NCBI GenBank assembly: GCA_019635535.1
Contig: JAHBZH010000001.1
Span: 627,001-691,000 of the forward strand
DNA: 64,000 nt
Reading direction: 5' to 3'
DNA from: Sphingomonas sp.
GTDB lineage: Bacteria; Pseudomonadota; Alphaproteobacteria; Sphingomonadales; Sphingomonadaceae
Part shown: positions 52,580-61,676 of the stretch, piece by piece
How the letters are laid out: each line of letters opens with the position of its first letter
Numbering within the stretch: the first letter of the stretch is position 1
Made by a program: the position numbers and the translations under genes
The notes under the pieces: generated by a model
Database searches by the model: none
What the model was told of the DNA's origin: nothing
The model's input: only the letters and a program-made list of their open reading frames with translations

Positions 52580-55417
52580 TCAGTAGGTGAAGCGCACGCC
52601 GAAATAGAATTGCCGGCCGGTATGGTGATAGGTGCTCAGCCGGTTGTCGGCGCTGTCGATATACTGATCGACATATTCGTCGGTCAGGTTCACGCCCTCG
52701 AAGGTCAGCGAGATGTTGCGGTTGATCGCGACCGAGGCCGACACGTCGAAGTTCAGGCTCGAATTGACGCCTTCGACATCGTTGAAGCCCGGCTGCGCCG
52801 CGTTGGGGCTGGTTGCGGCCACGCCGTTGCGGCCGGGCACCTGCTGGAGATAGCCGCTGCGATAGGCGACGGAGCCGCGCAGCCGGAACACGCTGTCCTC
52901 GTAATAGAGCGTGAGATTGGCCATGTTGCGCGACAGATTGACCAGCGGCTGGGTGACGACCGGCGCGTTCGGCGCGGTGGTCAGCGGATAGTCGATCTCC
53001 GAATCGACATAGGTGTAATTGGCCTGGATCCCCATGTTGCGCAGGAGGCCCGGCAGGAAGCGGAACGGCATCTGCAGGCCGATCTCGATGCCCTTGAGCG
53101 TGCCGCCTTCCGAGTTGACCGGCTGGTTGACCGTGAACAGGTCGGTCGGCGTCGCCGGCGTGCCGACGAGCAGCGAGTCGGGCAGGCCGAGCTGATTGAA
53201 CGGGATCTGCTGCGTCGTGTTGGCAACGAAGGTGCCGATATCCTTGTAGAACAGGCCGACGATCAGCGCCGATTCCGGGGCGAAATACCATTCGGCCGAA
53301 AGATCGAACGTGGTCGCTTCGGTCGGATCGATCAGCGGGTTGCCGCGGTTGAAGGTGCGGTTGCCGCCCGAAACGCTGAACGCACCGCCGGGATTGACCG
53401 TGCCGATATCGGGTCGGGCCAGCACGCGCGCCGCCGCGCCGCGCAGGATGAAGCCGTTGCCGAGCTCGGCCGCGATGTTGAAGGAGGGCAGGAAGTCGTC
53501 ATAGGTCCGCCGCGCCTCGACCAGCTCCAGCGTGGTGCCCTGGCCGGTATAGCCCGTGGAGACCTGCCGGGTGCGGACATAGCGACCGCCGATATTGCCG
53601 CGCACATCGATTCCGCCGACCGGAATGTTGTAATCGAGCTGGGCATAGAAGCCGAGCGCGCGCTCGGTCACGGTCCGGAAATTGGCCCGCGCCGTCGCAT
53701 TCTCGATGCCGAACAGCTGAAAGATGCCGGTGTTGGAATAGATGCCGAGCGTGTCGGCGAAGGCATCGAGATTCGGAACAACGAACGCGCGCGGCGTGCC
53801 GTCCGGGAGCGGCGTGCCGGCATTGATCAGCCAGATCGTCGAAAGACTGGCGAGCTGGCCGGGCGCGAGCGCCGGCACCACCGTCTCGCTGGCGCGCCGC
53901 AGCTCGCGCGAATCGAAACCGTAACGCTTGTAATCGACACCGCCGCGCAAGGTGATCTGTTGCGAGAAATGGTAGGACAGCTCGCCGCGCGCGACCGTGA
54001 AATCATTGTCGACGAATTGCGGGCGCAGGCGAATTTCGCCCAGCGTGTAGGCATTGGGATCGGCGACGTTGAGGTTGCCGTAGCTGAAGAAGGGCAGGCG
54101 GCCGCCCCGATAGTCGTAGATGTAATTCTGGACATTGAGGACATCGAGCGCGACCGTCGTCTGGATCGGGTTGCGGAACTGCGATTGCGAATAGCCGCCG
54201 AGCAATGACAGCGAGAGCCGGTCGCTGAAATCGTGGGTCAGCGATCCGGTATATTGCTGGAAGGTGGTGGTGAGCTCGTCGAAGCGCGATTCGACGCGCA
54301 CGTCGACATTGTCGAACACGCCGTAGACCAGGCTGTTGCCCTCGACCACGGCGCCGGGGCGGATGATCGTCTGCGGCTTGCCGCCGGCGGCGGCGTTGCG
54401 GCTGAACGAGAGCGCCTCGAGATATTGCTCCGCGCGTTCGGACCGGAAGCGCGCATAGAGCGCGTCAACGGTGATCAACGTGGCGTCGGTCGGCTGGAAC
54501 TGGATGGAGCCGGTGAGGCCGAGCCGCTCGGTCTGATAGCGATAACTGTCGTAGCGCGGAATGCGCGGATGGAAGAATCCGAAATTGCTCGCGCCATTCG
54601 GCAGCGTGGAAGCGGCGTTGAAGCCGCCGTCCGCGGTGCCTTGCGCCCAGCGCACCGTGCTCGGCCCCTCCTCGACGATGCCGCGTTCGCTGTAGGATCC
54701 GGAGAGCAGGATGCCGACGCGCCCGTCGGCGAAGCGCCAGGATACGAGGCCCGCGATGCGCGGGTCCACCGAATTCGAAAGATCGTTGAGGCCGAGCTGC
54801 GCGCTGCCGGCGAGGACGAAATCCTCGCGATAATCGAACGGCCGCGCCGTCTGGAGATCGACGGTGGCGCCGAGCGAGCCTTCCTCGACATCGGCGGTCG
54901 CCGTCTTGCGGACCGTGATCGAGTTGAACAGCTCGGACGCGAAGATGTTGAAATCGAACTGGCGGCCGCGATTGGCGCCGCCGCTGGCGTCGGAACCGCC
55001 GGTGGTGGACAGGCCCTCCATACCGTTGATACGGACGCGGGTGAAGATCGGCCCCAGGCCGCGCACCGTGATCTGCCGGCCTTCGCCCTGGTCGCGGGTG
55101 ATCGCGACGCCGGGGATGCGCTGGATCGATTCGGCGAGGTTGTTGTCCGGGAAATCGGCGATGTCCTCGGCGCGGATCACATCGACGATCGAATTGGCCT
55201 CGCGCTTGTCGTTCAGTGAAGCGTTCAAGGAGGCCCGGAAGCCGGTGATCGTGATCTCCTGATCGCTGTCCGTGCCTGCGGCGGTGTCGCTGTCCTGGGC
55301 ATTGGCCGGTGTGGCGATGCCGGTCACCGCAAAAGCCAGCACAAGCGCCGAAGCGGTGCCGAACAGGCGCGCAGCGAAGTGCCCGCGCGCCGCGGTTCCA
55401 AGGTTCGAAGCCATCAT
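52580..55417 (-). CDS. TonB-dependent receptor of the pectin locus
   Basis: A 945-residue outer-membrane receptor. From the ATG at 55417 (or 55414; GGGAGGGG lies directly before) it has a signal peptide ending AVTGIATPANAQ. The ITITGFRASLNASLNDKREANSIVDVIRAEDIADFPDNNLAESIQRIPGV stretch is typical of the TIGR01782 subfamily used for oligosaccharides in sphingomonads and Caulobacter. The plug is at about 60-190, then a long barrel with C-terminal FYFGVRFTY ending in aromatic Tyr. Imports pectin oligomers by inference from context and an operator in its promoter. Confidence 0.93.
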   Translation of the reverse strand: MMASNLGTAARGHFAARLFGTASALVLAFAVTGIATPANAQDSDTAAGTDSDQEITITGFRASLNASLNDKREANSIVDVIRAEDIADFPDNNLAESIQRIPGVAITRDQGEGRQITVRGLGPIFTRVRINGMEGLSTTGGSDASGGANRGRQFDFNIFASELFNSITVRKTATADVEEGSLGATVDLQTARPFDYREDFVLAGSAQLGLNDLSNSVDPRIAGLVSWRFADGRVGILLSGSYSERGIVEEGPSTVRWAQGTADGGFNAASTLPNGASNFGFFHPRIPRYDSYRYQTERLGLTGSIQFQPTDATLITVDALYARFRSERAEQYLEALSFSRNAAAGGKPQTIIRPGAVVEGNSLVYGVFDNVDVRVESRFDELTTTFQQYTGSLTHDFSDRLSLSLLGGYSQSQFRNPIQTTVALDVLNVQNYIYDYRGGRLPFFSYGNLNVADPNAYTLGEIRLRPQFVDNDFTVARGELSYHFSQQITLRGGVDYKRYGFDSRELRRASETVVPALAPGQLASLSTIWLINAGTPLPDGTPRAFVVPNLDAFADTLGIYSNTGIFQLFGIENATARANFRTVTERALGFYAQLDYNIPVGGIDVRGNIGGRYVRTRQVSTGYTGQGTTLELVEARRTYDDFLPSFNIAAELGNGFILRGAAARVLARPDIGTVNPGGAFSVSGGNRTFNRGNPLIDPTEATTFDLSAEWYFAPESALIVGLFYKDIGTFVANTTQQIPFNQLGLPDSLLVGTPATPTDLFTVNQPVNSEGGTLKGIEIGLQMPFRFLPGLLRNMGIQANYTYVDSEIDYPLTTAPNAPVVTQPLVNLSRNMANLTLYYEDSVFRLRGSVAYRSGYLQQVPGRNGVAATSPNAAQPGFNDVEGVNSSLNFDVSASVAINRNISLTFEGVNLTDEYVDQYIDSADNRLSTYHHTGRQFYFGVRFTY

Positions 55418-55498
55418 CCCCTCCCGATTGGTCGCGCCAGGGCGCGATGGTGAGCCGCACGGCGCGTGCGCGCCAGGGCGTTCATTGTGAAAATGGTT

Positions 55499-55514
55499 AT
55501 GACACCGGTGTCTT
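55499..55514. promoter_or_regulatory. LacI-family operator, copy 1
   Basis: ATGACACCGGTGTCTT with the perfect 12-bp palindrome GACACCGGTGTC, centred on CCGG as expected for LacI/PurR-type regulators. It lies 82 nt upstream of the TonB receptor start. Confidence 0.75.
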
Positions 55515-55647
55515 CCGGGCGCGAAAAAAGGCCAGTCGCGCATGTTCGACGCGAATTTCCGGTATGCCATGATGGCCATCGGCGCTGTCCTCCCATATTC
55601 GCGCCCGCGTTGACCGCAGGTCGCCTTTTCCCGGTTGCCGTTGTGAA

Positions 55648-55661
55648 GTAACCGGTGTCAT
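55648..55661. promoter_or_regulatory. LacI-family operator, copy 2
   Basis: GTAACCGGTGTCAT; half-site GGTGTCA as in the other copies and a degenerate left half. It lies 59 nt upstream of the PL1 lyase start. Confidence 0.7.
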
Positions 55662-55719
55662 AAGACTTTGAGCCGATGCGCCGGCCATGTCAAGACCATG
55701 CCTCGGGAGGGGCAAAAGC

Positions 55720-57072
55720 ATGCCATTCCGCCACTTTTTCACTCTGCTCGCCGCCTTGTGCCTTGCCGGCCCGGCGCTGGCCCAGGCCTTTCCGGGTGCG
55801 GTCGGCTGGGCCGCGCAGACGCCGGGCGGGCGCGGCGGCGCTATCCTTCGCGTCACCAATCTCGATGCGTCGGGGCCCGGTTCCTTCCGTGCGGCGGTGG
55901 AGGCGCGAGGCCCGCGAATCGTGGTGTTCGAGGTCGCGGGCGTGATCGATCTCGGCCTCACCACGCTCGACATCACCGAGCCGTTCCTCACCGTCGCCGG
56001 CCAGACCGCGCCTTCGCCGGGCATCACGATCATCCGCGGCGGCATCGACATCCGCACCCATGACGTGATCATGCGCCACATCCGCATCCGCCCCGGCGCG
56101 TCGGGCCAGGCGCGGCGCGGCGGCTGGGAGGTGGACGCGCTCTCCACCGTGGGCGCCCGCAACGTCATCATCGACCATTGCACGATGACCTGGGCGCCGG
56201 ACGAGAATCTTTCCGCCTCGGGCCCGCGCTTCACCGGCAATACGGTTGAGGAATGGCGCCGCGGCACCAGCCACAACATCACCTTTTCCTACAATCTGCT
56301 GGCGGAAGGGCTCGCCGATTCGAGCCACCCCAAAGGCGAGCATTCCAAAGGCTCGCTGCTCCACGACAATGCCACCGGCATCCTCATCTACCGCAACGTC
56401 TATGCCCACAATTATGAGCGCTCGCCGCTGCTCAAGGGCGGCGTCCATGCGGCGGTCGTCAACAACCTGATCTTCAATCCGGGCGCGCAGGCGATCCACT
56501 ACAATCTGATGGACCTCGAATGGGGCGATCGGCCGCACCAGCTCGGCGAATTATCGGCGGTCGGCAACGTGCTGCGCGCCGGCTTCTCGACCCGCGACGA
56601 CATCGCCTTCCTCACCATCGGCGGGGTCGGCGACCTCAACTATCACGGCCGCGACAATCTCGCCGTCGATCGCCAGGGCCGGCCGCTGCCGATGTTCGGC
56701 CGCTACACGACCAGCCCGGCCCGGATCGTCGAATCGGATCGCGCTCTCGTCTGGCCCGAAGGGCTGGAGGTGCTCCCCGCCAATCAGGTCGAAACCCATG
56801 TCCTGCGCTTTGCCGGCGCCCGCCCCTGGGACCGCGATGCGCACGACATCCGCGTGATCTTCGATGTGGCGGAAGGGCGCGGTCACATCATCGACGACGA
56901 AAGCGAGGTCGGCGGCTATCCGGTGGTGGAGCCGGCCCGCGCACCCTTCGTGGAAGCCGACTGGAACCTCGACACGATGGAGCCGCGCTCCGGCCGCTAT
57001 CCCGGCCAGCGCGACGACTTCATCCAGCAGCCGACCAGTGCGCGCGACGCGGCGATGCAGGAGGCGCGCTAG
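55720..57072 (+). CDS. Secreted pectate lyase, PL1 family
   Basis: A 450-residue parallel beta-helix lyase. From the ATG at 55720 (GGGAGGGG 8 nt upstream) it has a signal peptide (MPFRHFFTLLAALCLAGPALAQ). ARNVIIDHCTMTWAPDENLSASG is the Ca-binding and catalytic-side stretch typical of PL1 lyases, and the helix coils show the regular NVIIDHCT/NITFSYNLL/GILIYRNVY pattern. Catalytic arginine probably in NYERSPLLKGG. Substrate polygalacturonate by family and locus. It overlaps the convergent kdgK by 4 nt. Confidence 0.88.
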   Translation: MPFRHFFTLLAALCLAGPALAQAFPGAVGWAAQTPGGRGGAILRVTNLDASGPGSFRAAVEARGPRIVVFEVAGVIDLGLTTLDITEPFLTVAGQTAPSPGITIIRGGIDIRTHDVIMRHIRIRPGASGQARRGGWEVDALSTVGARNVIIDHCTMTWAPDENLSASGPRFTGNTVEEWRRGTSHNITFSYNLLAEGLADSSHPKGEHSKGSLLHDNATGILIYRNVYAHNYERSPLLKGGVHAAVVNNLIFNPGAQAIHYNLMDLEWGDRPHQLGELSAVGNVLRAGFSTRDDIAFLTIGGVGDLNYHGRDNLAVDRQGRPLPMFGRYTTSPARIVESDRALVWPEGLEVLPANQVETHVLRFAGARPWDRDAHDIRVIFDVAEGRGHIIDDESEVGGYPVVEPARAPFVEADWNLDTMEPRSGRYPGQRDDFIQQPTSARDAAMQEAR

Positions 57073-58079
57073 CGCCGGACGTCGAAGCCGCCGGCGAGGA
57101 AGGCGTCGATATCGGCCTGGCCGAACAGGCTGGCATCGCCCGGCAGCGAATGTTTGAGCGCGGTGAGCGCGAGGCCGGTCCGGGCCATGGATTCGGCATC
57201 GCTGCCGCCATGCCAGCCGTGCAGGACGCCCGCTGCGAAGGCATCGCCCGCGCCGATGCGATCGACGATGCCGGCGACCAGCACCTCCTCGGTCTGATGC
57301 GATGCGCCGGGCATATCGACGCGCGCGGAAATGCGGTGCCGGTCGGCGTCGTCGACATGGCGGGCGGTGGAGGCGATCAGCTCGAGATTCGGGAAAGCCG
57401 CGAAAGCCGCCTCGGCCGCCTCACGTCGCCGCGCTTCGCCATCGCCGTCGAATTCCCGGTCGAGCAGCAGCGAGATGTCGCGATGATTGCCGAACAGGAT
57501 GTCCGCCTGTCCGACCAGCCGGGTCAGGATGGCTTTCGGATCGCTGTCCCACCGGTTCCAGAGCTGGGCACGGTAATTGCCGTCGAAGGACACCGGGACG
57601 CCTTTCGCCCGCGCCGCCTCGGCGGCGGCGATCGCCGCGTCGGCGGAGCGGGGGCCGAGCGCCGGGGTGATGCCGGACAAATGGAGAATGCCGGCGCCGT
57701 CCAGCAGCGCATTCCAGTCGAAATCCTCCGTCCCGGCCAGGGCGAAGGCGCTGCCTTCCCGGTCATAGACAATGGCGGACGCGCGCAGACCGGCGCCGGG
57801 CGACAGGAAATAGAGGCCCATCCGTCCCGGCGCGACGGCGACCGCCGCGTCATTGACGCCGTAACGCCGCAAATGGCCGCGCGCCGCATCGCCCAGCGCA
57901 TTGTCCGGCACGCGGCTCACCATCGCGACATCGTGGCCGAGCCGGGCGAGGCCGACCGCGACATTGGCCTCCGCCCCGCCGACATGCGCATGGAGACGGC
58001 CCGTCTGCAGCAGCAATTCGCGCCCGGGCGCGGTCAGACGCAGCAGCAATTCGCCGAAGCAGAGGAAACGGCCGTTCAC
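57069..58079 (-). CDS. kdgK: 2-keto-3-deoxygluconate kinase
   Basis: A PfkB-family kinase, 336 residues, phosphorylating 2-keto-3-deoxygluconate. From the GTG at 58079 (VNGRFLCFGELLLRL) it shows the GGAEANVAVGLARLGH motif near residue 35 and the C-terminal ATP/anion-hole signature VDRIGAGDAFAAGVLHGW with catalytic aspartate. The GTG overlaps the kduD stop by 4 nt (GTGA), so the kinase is translationally coupled to kduD. KDG specificity is inferred from the locus. Confidence 0.92.
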   Translation of the reverse strand: MNGRFLCFGELLLRLTAPGRELLLQTGRLHAHVGGAEANVAVGLARLGHDVAMVSRVPDNALGDAARGHLRRYGVNDAAVAVAPGRMGLYFLSPGAGLRASAIVYDREGSAFALAGTEDFDWNALLDGAGILHLSGITPALGPRSADAAIAAAEAARAKGVPVSFDGNYRAQLWNRWDSDPKAILTRLVGQADILFGNHRDISLLLDREFDGDGEARRREAAEAAFAAFPNLELIASTARHVDDADRHRISARVDMPGASHQTEEVLVAGIVDRIGAGDAFAAGVLHGWHGGSDAESMARTGLALTALKHSLPGDASLFGQADIDAFLAGGFDVRR

Positions 58080-58846
58080 CGCGCCAGCCAGCCGCCGTCC
58101 ACCGCCAGCACATGGCCCTGCACATAATCGGACGCGGACGAGGCGAGGAACACCGCCGCGCCGCCCAGATCGGCCGGATCGCCCCAGCGGGCGGCGGGAA
58201 TGCGTTCCAGAATCTGGCGATTGCGCGTCTCGTCCGCCTGCAGGGCGGCGGTGTTGTTGGTGGCGATATAGCCGGGTGCGATCGCGTTCACGTTGATGCC
58301 TTTGCCCGCCCATTCGTTGGCAAGCAACTTGGTGAGCCCGGCAATGCCCGATTTGGACGCGGTATAGCTCGGCACCCGGATGCCGCCCTGAAAGCTCAGC
58401 ATCGAGGCGATGTTGATGATCTTGCCGCCGCCCCCGCCTTTCTCATGATTCGCGATCATGTGCCGCGCGGCCGCCTGACAGAGGAAGAAGACGGATTTGA
58501 GATTGGTGTCGATCACCGCGTCCCAGTCCGCCTCGGTGAAATCGACCGCGTCGGCGCGGCGGATGATGCCGGCATTGTTGACCAGGATGTCGAGCCCGCC
58601 GAGCGCGGCGATCGTTTTGTCCACCACGCCCTGAAGCGGCGCGACGGTGGAAAGATCGGCGGCGATCAGCGCCGCCTTGCGGCCGAGCGCCTCGATCCTG
58701 TCCGCGGTCTCCTCGGCCGGCGTGCGCCCGGCCAGCGCGACATCGGCGCCCGCCGCCGCCAGCGCGAGGGCGATACCCTGGCCGATGCCGGTATTGGCGC
58801 CGGTGACGAGCGCCACCTTGCCGGAAAGATCGAAAGGGTTCGTCAT
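58076..58846 (-). CDS. kduD: 2-dehydro-3-deoxy-D-gluconate 5-dehydrogenase
   Basis: A 256-residue SDR that reduces 2,5-diketo-3-deoxygluconate to 2-keto-3-deoxygluconate. NAD(P)-binding TGANTGIGQGIA is near residue 17, NNAG near 92, the catalytic serine in INIASMLSFQGGIRVPSYTASK with the YxxxK pair, and GYIATNNTAAL is diagnostic for the KduD branch. It sits 17 nt downstream of kduI and overlaps kdgK. Confidence 0.95.
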   Translation of the reverse strand: MTNPFDLSGKVALVTGANTGIGQGIALALAAAGADVALAGRTPAEETADRIEALGRKAALIAADLSTVAPLQGVVDKTIAALGGLDILVNNAGIIRRADAVDFTEADWDAVIDTNLKSVFFLCQAAARHMIANHEKGGGGGKIINIASMLSFQGGIRVPSYTASKSGIAGLTKLLANEWAGKGINVNAIAPGYIATNNTAALQADETRNRQILERIPAARWGDPADLGGAAVFLASSASDYVQGHVLAVDGGWLAR

Positions 58847-58863
58847 GTCGTCCCTCTAAAGGG

Positions 58864-59706
58864 TCACGCGAGCTGGCAGATGTCCAGCACGTTCATGTCG
58901 GTATAGTCCTGATTCTCGCCGGCCATCGCCCAGATGAAGGCATAGGCCCTTGTCCCCGATCCCATATGGATGGACCAGGGCGGGGAGATCACCGCCTCCT
59001 CGTTCTGGACGACGAGATGGCGGGTCGCTTCGCCTTCGCCCATGAAGTGAAAGACACGGTCCTTTTCGGCATCGTCCAGCTCGAAATAGAAATAGATCTC
59101 GCTGCGCCGCTCATGGATGTGCGGCGGCATCGTGTTCCAGACGCTGCCCGGTTTCAGCACCGTGAGGCCCATGACGAGCTGCGCCGAATCGCACACGCCC
59201 GGGATGACGAGCTGGTAGATGGTCCGCTCGTTCGATTCCTCGAGACTGCCGCGGTCGAGCGCGTTGGCGTCCGCGATGCCCAGCTTGCGGGTCTGGAAGG
59301 CCTTATGAGCCGGGCAGGAGGCGAGATAGAAGCGCGCGCCCTGGCCGGAAAAGACCACGTCCTTCGCGCCCATCGTGACGTAGAGGCAATCCTTGCTGCC
59401 GAGCGTGAACGTCTCGCCATCCACGGTGACAATGCCCTCGGCGGCGCCGACATTGACGATCGCGAGTTCGCGTCGCTCCAGGAAGGGATGGCCGGCGGCG
59501 GACGGCGGCTCGGCCTGGTCGGGAAGCTTCACCTCTCCGCCGGCCACGGCCACGCCGCCGATCACGAAACGGTCGGCATGGGTGTAGTTGAGCACGCATT
59601 CGCCGTCCCGGAACAGGCCGGGGATCAGGTAGCGATCACGCAATTCTTCGTTGGACACGCACTCCATCATGTCCGGATGGGTGGCGTAATAAGTGCGTTC
59701 GAACAT
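58864..59706 (-). CDS. kduI: 5-dehydro-4-deoxy-D-glucuronate isomerase
   Basis: A 280-residue cupin isomerase acting on the unsaturated monomer from pectin to give 2,5-diketo-3-deoxygluconate. The beginning [26 protein letters not shown] is the standard KduI start. The zinc ligands lie in [19 protein letters not shown] and the later [27 protein letters not shown]. First gene of the kduI-kduD-kdgK operon, with operator copy 3 just 27 nt upstream of its ATG. Confidence 0.97.
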   Translation of the reverse strand: MFERTYYATHPDMMECVSNEELRDRYLIPGLFRDGECVLNYTHADRFVIGGVAVAGGEVKLPDQAEPPSAAGHPFLERRELAIVNVGAAEGIVTVDGETFTLGSKDCLYVTMGAKDVVFSGQGARFYLASCPAHKAFQTRKLGIADANALDRGSLEESNERTIYQLVIPGVCDSAQLVMGLTVLKPGSVWNTMPPHIHERRSEIYFYFELDDAEKDRVFHFMGEGEATRHLVVQNEEAVISPPWSIHMGSGTRAYAFIWAMAGENQDYTDMNVLDICQLA

Positions 59707-59732
59707 CGATCCTCTCCAGTCTTCCGACCATG

Positions 59733-59746
59733 GTAACCGGTGTCAG
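59733..59746. promoter_or_regulatory. LacI-family operator, copy 3 (kduI operon)
   Basis: GTAACCGGTGTCAG, identical in its first 13 nt to copy 2. It lies in the 70-nt gap between the lacI-type gene and kduI, over the likely kduI promoter. Confidence 0.7.
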
Positions 59747-59776
59747 CATTTGCCGCAAGGCGGACGCAGTCGGCCT

Positions 59777-60847
59777 TCAGCCGCGCGGGGGGGCGACGGA
59801 GGCGCGCTTGACCAGGGTGGAAGGCAGCTCGGCGGGCTGCGGCTCGGCCGCCTCGCCGCCGACCATGTCGCCGACCAGCTTGCGCGCGGCGGCGCGGGCC
59901 ATCGAAACGATCGGCCAGCGCACCGTGGTGAGCGGCGGCCAGATATGGGCGGCGATCGGCGTGTCGTCGAAGCCGATCACCGACAATTCTTCCGGAACGG
60001 CGATGCCGCGCTCGCGCGCCGCAAAGACGATGCCGGCGGCCATCTCGTCATTGCTGGCGAAGATCGCCGTGGGGCGCGGCGACAGGTCGAGCAGCCGGTT
60101 GGCGGCGGTGACCCCGGTTTCGAACGTGTAATTGCCGCGCGCGATCAGGCTGCGCGGCAGCGCGATGCCGGCGGCGGACAGTGCATCCTCGAAACCGCGC
60201 CGCCGTTCCTGCGCCGAGCGGAATCCGTCCGGCCCCTCGATCAGGCCGATCAGCTTGTGCCCCTGCGCGATCAGATGCTCGGTCGCCTCCCTGACCGCGT
60301 CCCGGTCGTTGGAGGCGACCATATGCTCGGGATCGTCGAGCCTGGCCGAGCCCATCCGGACATAGCGACAACCGAGCTCGTCGCAGAGCGCGGCGAGCGC
60401 GTCATTCTCGCTGATCGGCGGCAGGATGACGACGCCGAACAATCGCTGGCGTTCGATGAAGACGCGGATATCGTCCAGCATCATCGACGAGGTGCGATCG
60501 ACGGGCCGCACGACCATCGCGAAATCGGTGCCCTGCAACGCCTCCAGGATGCCCTGCTGCATGTTGAGCACCATCTGCGCATTGGGATTGTCGTGGATGA
60601 GGCCGACCAGGAAATTGCGACGCAGCGCCAGCGCCCGCGCCTGCGGATTGGGCACGTAGCCGAGCTCCCGGATCACCTTCTCGACCCGGCCGCGCGTCTC
60701 CTCGTTGAGCAAAGGCGAACGGTTGATGACGCGGCTCACCGTTTTCTTGGACACGCCGGCCAGGCGCGCGACGTCGTTGATCGTCGGCTTGCCGCCCCGT
60801 CCATTGCCCTGCGCATCGTCGCTCTTGCCCAAAGCTGCCCCTCTCAT
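59777..60847 (-). CDS. LacI-family transcriptional regulator of the pectin locus
   Basis: A 356-residue regulator. The HTH is at about residues 21-45 (PTINDVARLAGVSKKTVSRVIN), followed by the hinge helix region (YVPNPQARALALRR). The sugar-binding domain has LIHDNPNAQMVLNMQQGILEAL and GFDDTPIAAHIWPPLTTVRWP with normal length. Operator copies are palindromes with a central CCGG, the form LacI-family proteins bind. Inducer probably a pectin metabolite; not shown. The gene sits between the kdu operon and the divergent eda, with copy 4 in its own promoter, so autoregulation is likely. Confidence 0.95.
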   Translation of the reverse strand: MRGAALGKSDDAQGNGRGGKPTINDVARLAGVSKKTVSRVINRSPLLNEETRGRVEKVIRELGYVPNPQARALALRRNFLVGLIHDNPNAQMVLNMQQGILEALQGTDFAMVVRPVDRTSSMMLDDIRVFIERQRLFGVVILPPISENDALAALCDELGCRYVRMGSARLDDPEHMVASNDRDAVREATEHLIAQGHKLIGLIEGPDGFRSAQERRRGFEDALSAAGIALPRSLIARGNYTFETGVTAANRLLDLSPRPTAIFASNDEMAAGIVFAARERGIAVPEELSVIGFDDTPIAAHIWPPLTTVRWPIVSMARAAARKLVGDMVGGEAAEPQPAELPSTLVKRASVAPPRG

Positions 60848-60920
60848 CCGGCCCGACTAGCGGCCATCGCCTTGCTTGTTCAAGGCCGCCGCTTGCCCGC
60901 ATATGTTGCGCCGCCTAGTC

Positions 60921-60934
60921 TGACACCGGTTTCT
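60921..60934. promoter_or_regulatory. LacI-family operator, copy 4 (eda / lacI)
   Basis: TGACACCGGTTTCT, in the 115-nt divergent gap, 29 nt upstream of the eda ATG and 74 nt upstream of the regulator's start. Confidence 0.7.
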
Positions 60935-60962
60935 GATTGCCTCAAGCGGAGCGTGCTTGCCC

Positions 60963-61583
60963 ATGACCGACATCGATGCCGTCCTCGATCTCGCGCCCGT
61001 CATTCCCGTGCTGGTGATCGATCGGGTGGAGGATGCCCGGCCGATCGCCGAAGCGCTGGTCGCGGGCGGGCTGCCGGCGCTGGAAGTGACATTGCGCACG
61101 CCGGCGGCGCTCGACGCGATCCGCGAGATGCGCAAGGTGCCGGGCGCGATGGTCGGCGCCGGTACGGTGCTCGACGAGGTACAATTGCGCGCCGCCATGC
61201 GTGCCGGCGCACAGTTCATCGTCAGCCCGGGCCTGACCGAGGAGCTGGGCGTGGCGGCCAGCGAGGCGGGCGTGCCGTTCCTGCCCGGCATCGCCAATGC
61301 CGGCGATATCATGCGGGCCCGCGATCTCGGCCTCTCGCGGGTCAAATTCTTCCCGGCGGTCGCGGCCGGCGGCTTGCCGGCGCTGCGCGCGTTGGCCGCG
61401 GTCTTCGGCGATTTCCGCTTCTGTCCGACCGGGGGGATCACGCAGGACACTGCTTCGGACTGGCTGGGCGAATCAGCGGTCGCCTGCGTCGGCGGTTCCT
61501 GGCTTGCCCCGCGCGGCGAGGTGCCGGACGGCCAGGCCATCGCCGCGCGCGCACGCGCTGCCGCCACTCTCCGGAAAAGCTGA
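60963..61583 (+). CDS. eda: KHG/KDPG aldolase
   Basis: Splits 2-keto-3-deoxy-6-phosphogluconate to pyruvate and glyceraldehyde 3-phosphate; 206 residues. The catalytic glutamate is in LEVTLRTPAAL, the Schiff-base lysine in SRVKFFPAVAAGG, and the phosphate loop in CPTGGITQDTASDWLG. The ATG at 60963 is preferred over a TTG at 60957. Pathway end point of KduI-KduD-KdgK. Confidence 0.96.
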   Translation: MTDIDAVLDLAPVIPVLVIDRVEDARPIAEALVAGGLPALEVTLRTPAALDAIREMRKVPGAMVGAGTVLDEVQLRAAMRAGAQFIVSPGLTEELGVAASEAGVPFLPGIANAGDIMRARDLGLSRVKFFPAVAAGGLPALRALAAVFGDFRFCPTGGITQDTASDWLGESAVACVGGSWLAPRGEVPDGQAIAARARAAATLRKS

Positions 61584-61616
61584 AACATTTGATCCCACAT
61601 ATCGAGCCGGTTGCTT

Positions 61617-61630
61617 ATGACACCGGTTTC
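61617..61630. promoter_or_regulatory. LacI-family operator, copy 5 (hydratase gene)
   Basis: ATGACACCGGTTTC, 46 nt upstream of the hydratase ATG at 61677 and 34 nt after the eda stop. Its presence argues that the hydratase gene has its own regulated promoter. Confidence 0.7.
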
Positions 61631-61676
61631 CTATAGCAGTCCCGAAAAATATGTTCAGGAGCGGAACTTGGCCTTG

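Larger units (their letters stand above)
55418..55719. promoter_or_regulatory. Divergent control region, receptor / PL1 lyase
   Basis: A 302-nt gap with no gene. It holds two operator-like palindromes (listed separately) about 140 nt apart, one nearer each gene, so a repressor could control both directions or loop the DNA. No other clear element was found. Confidence 0.6.
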
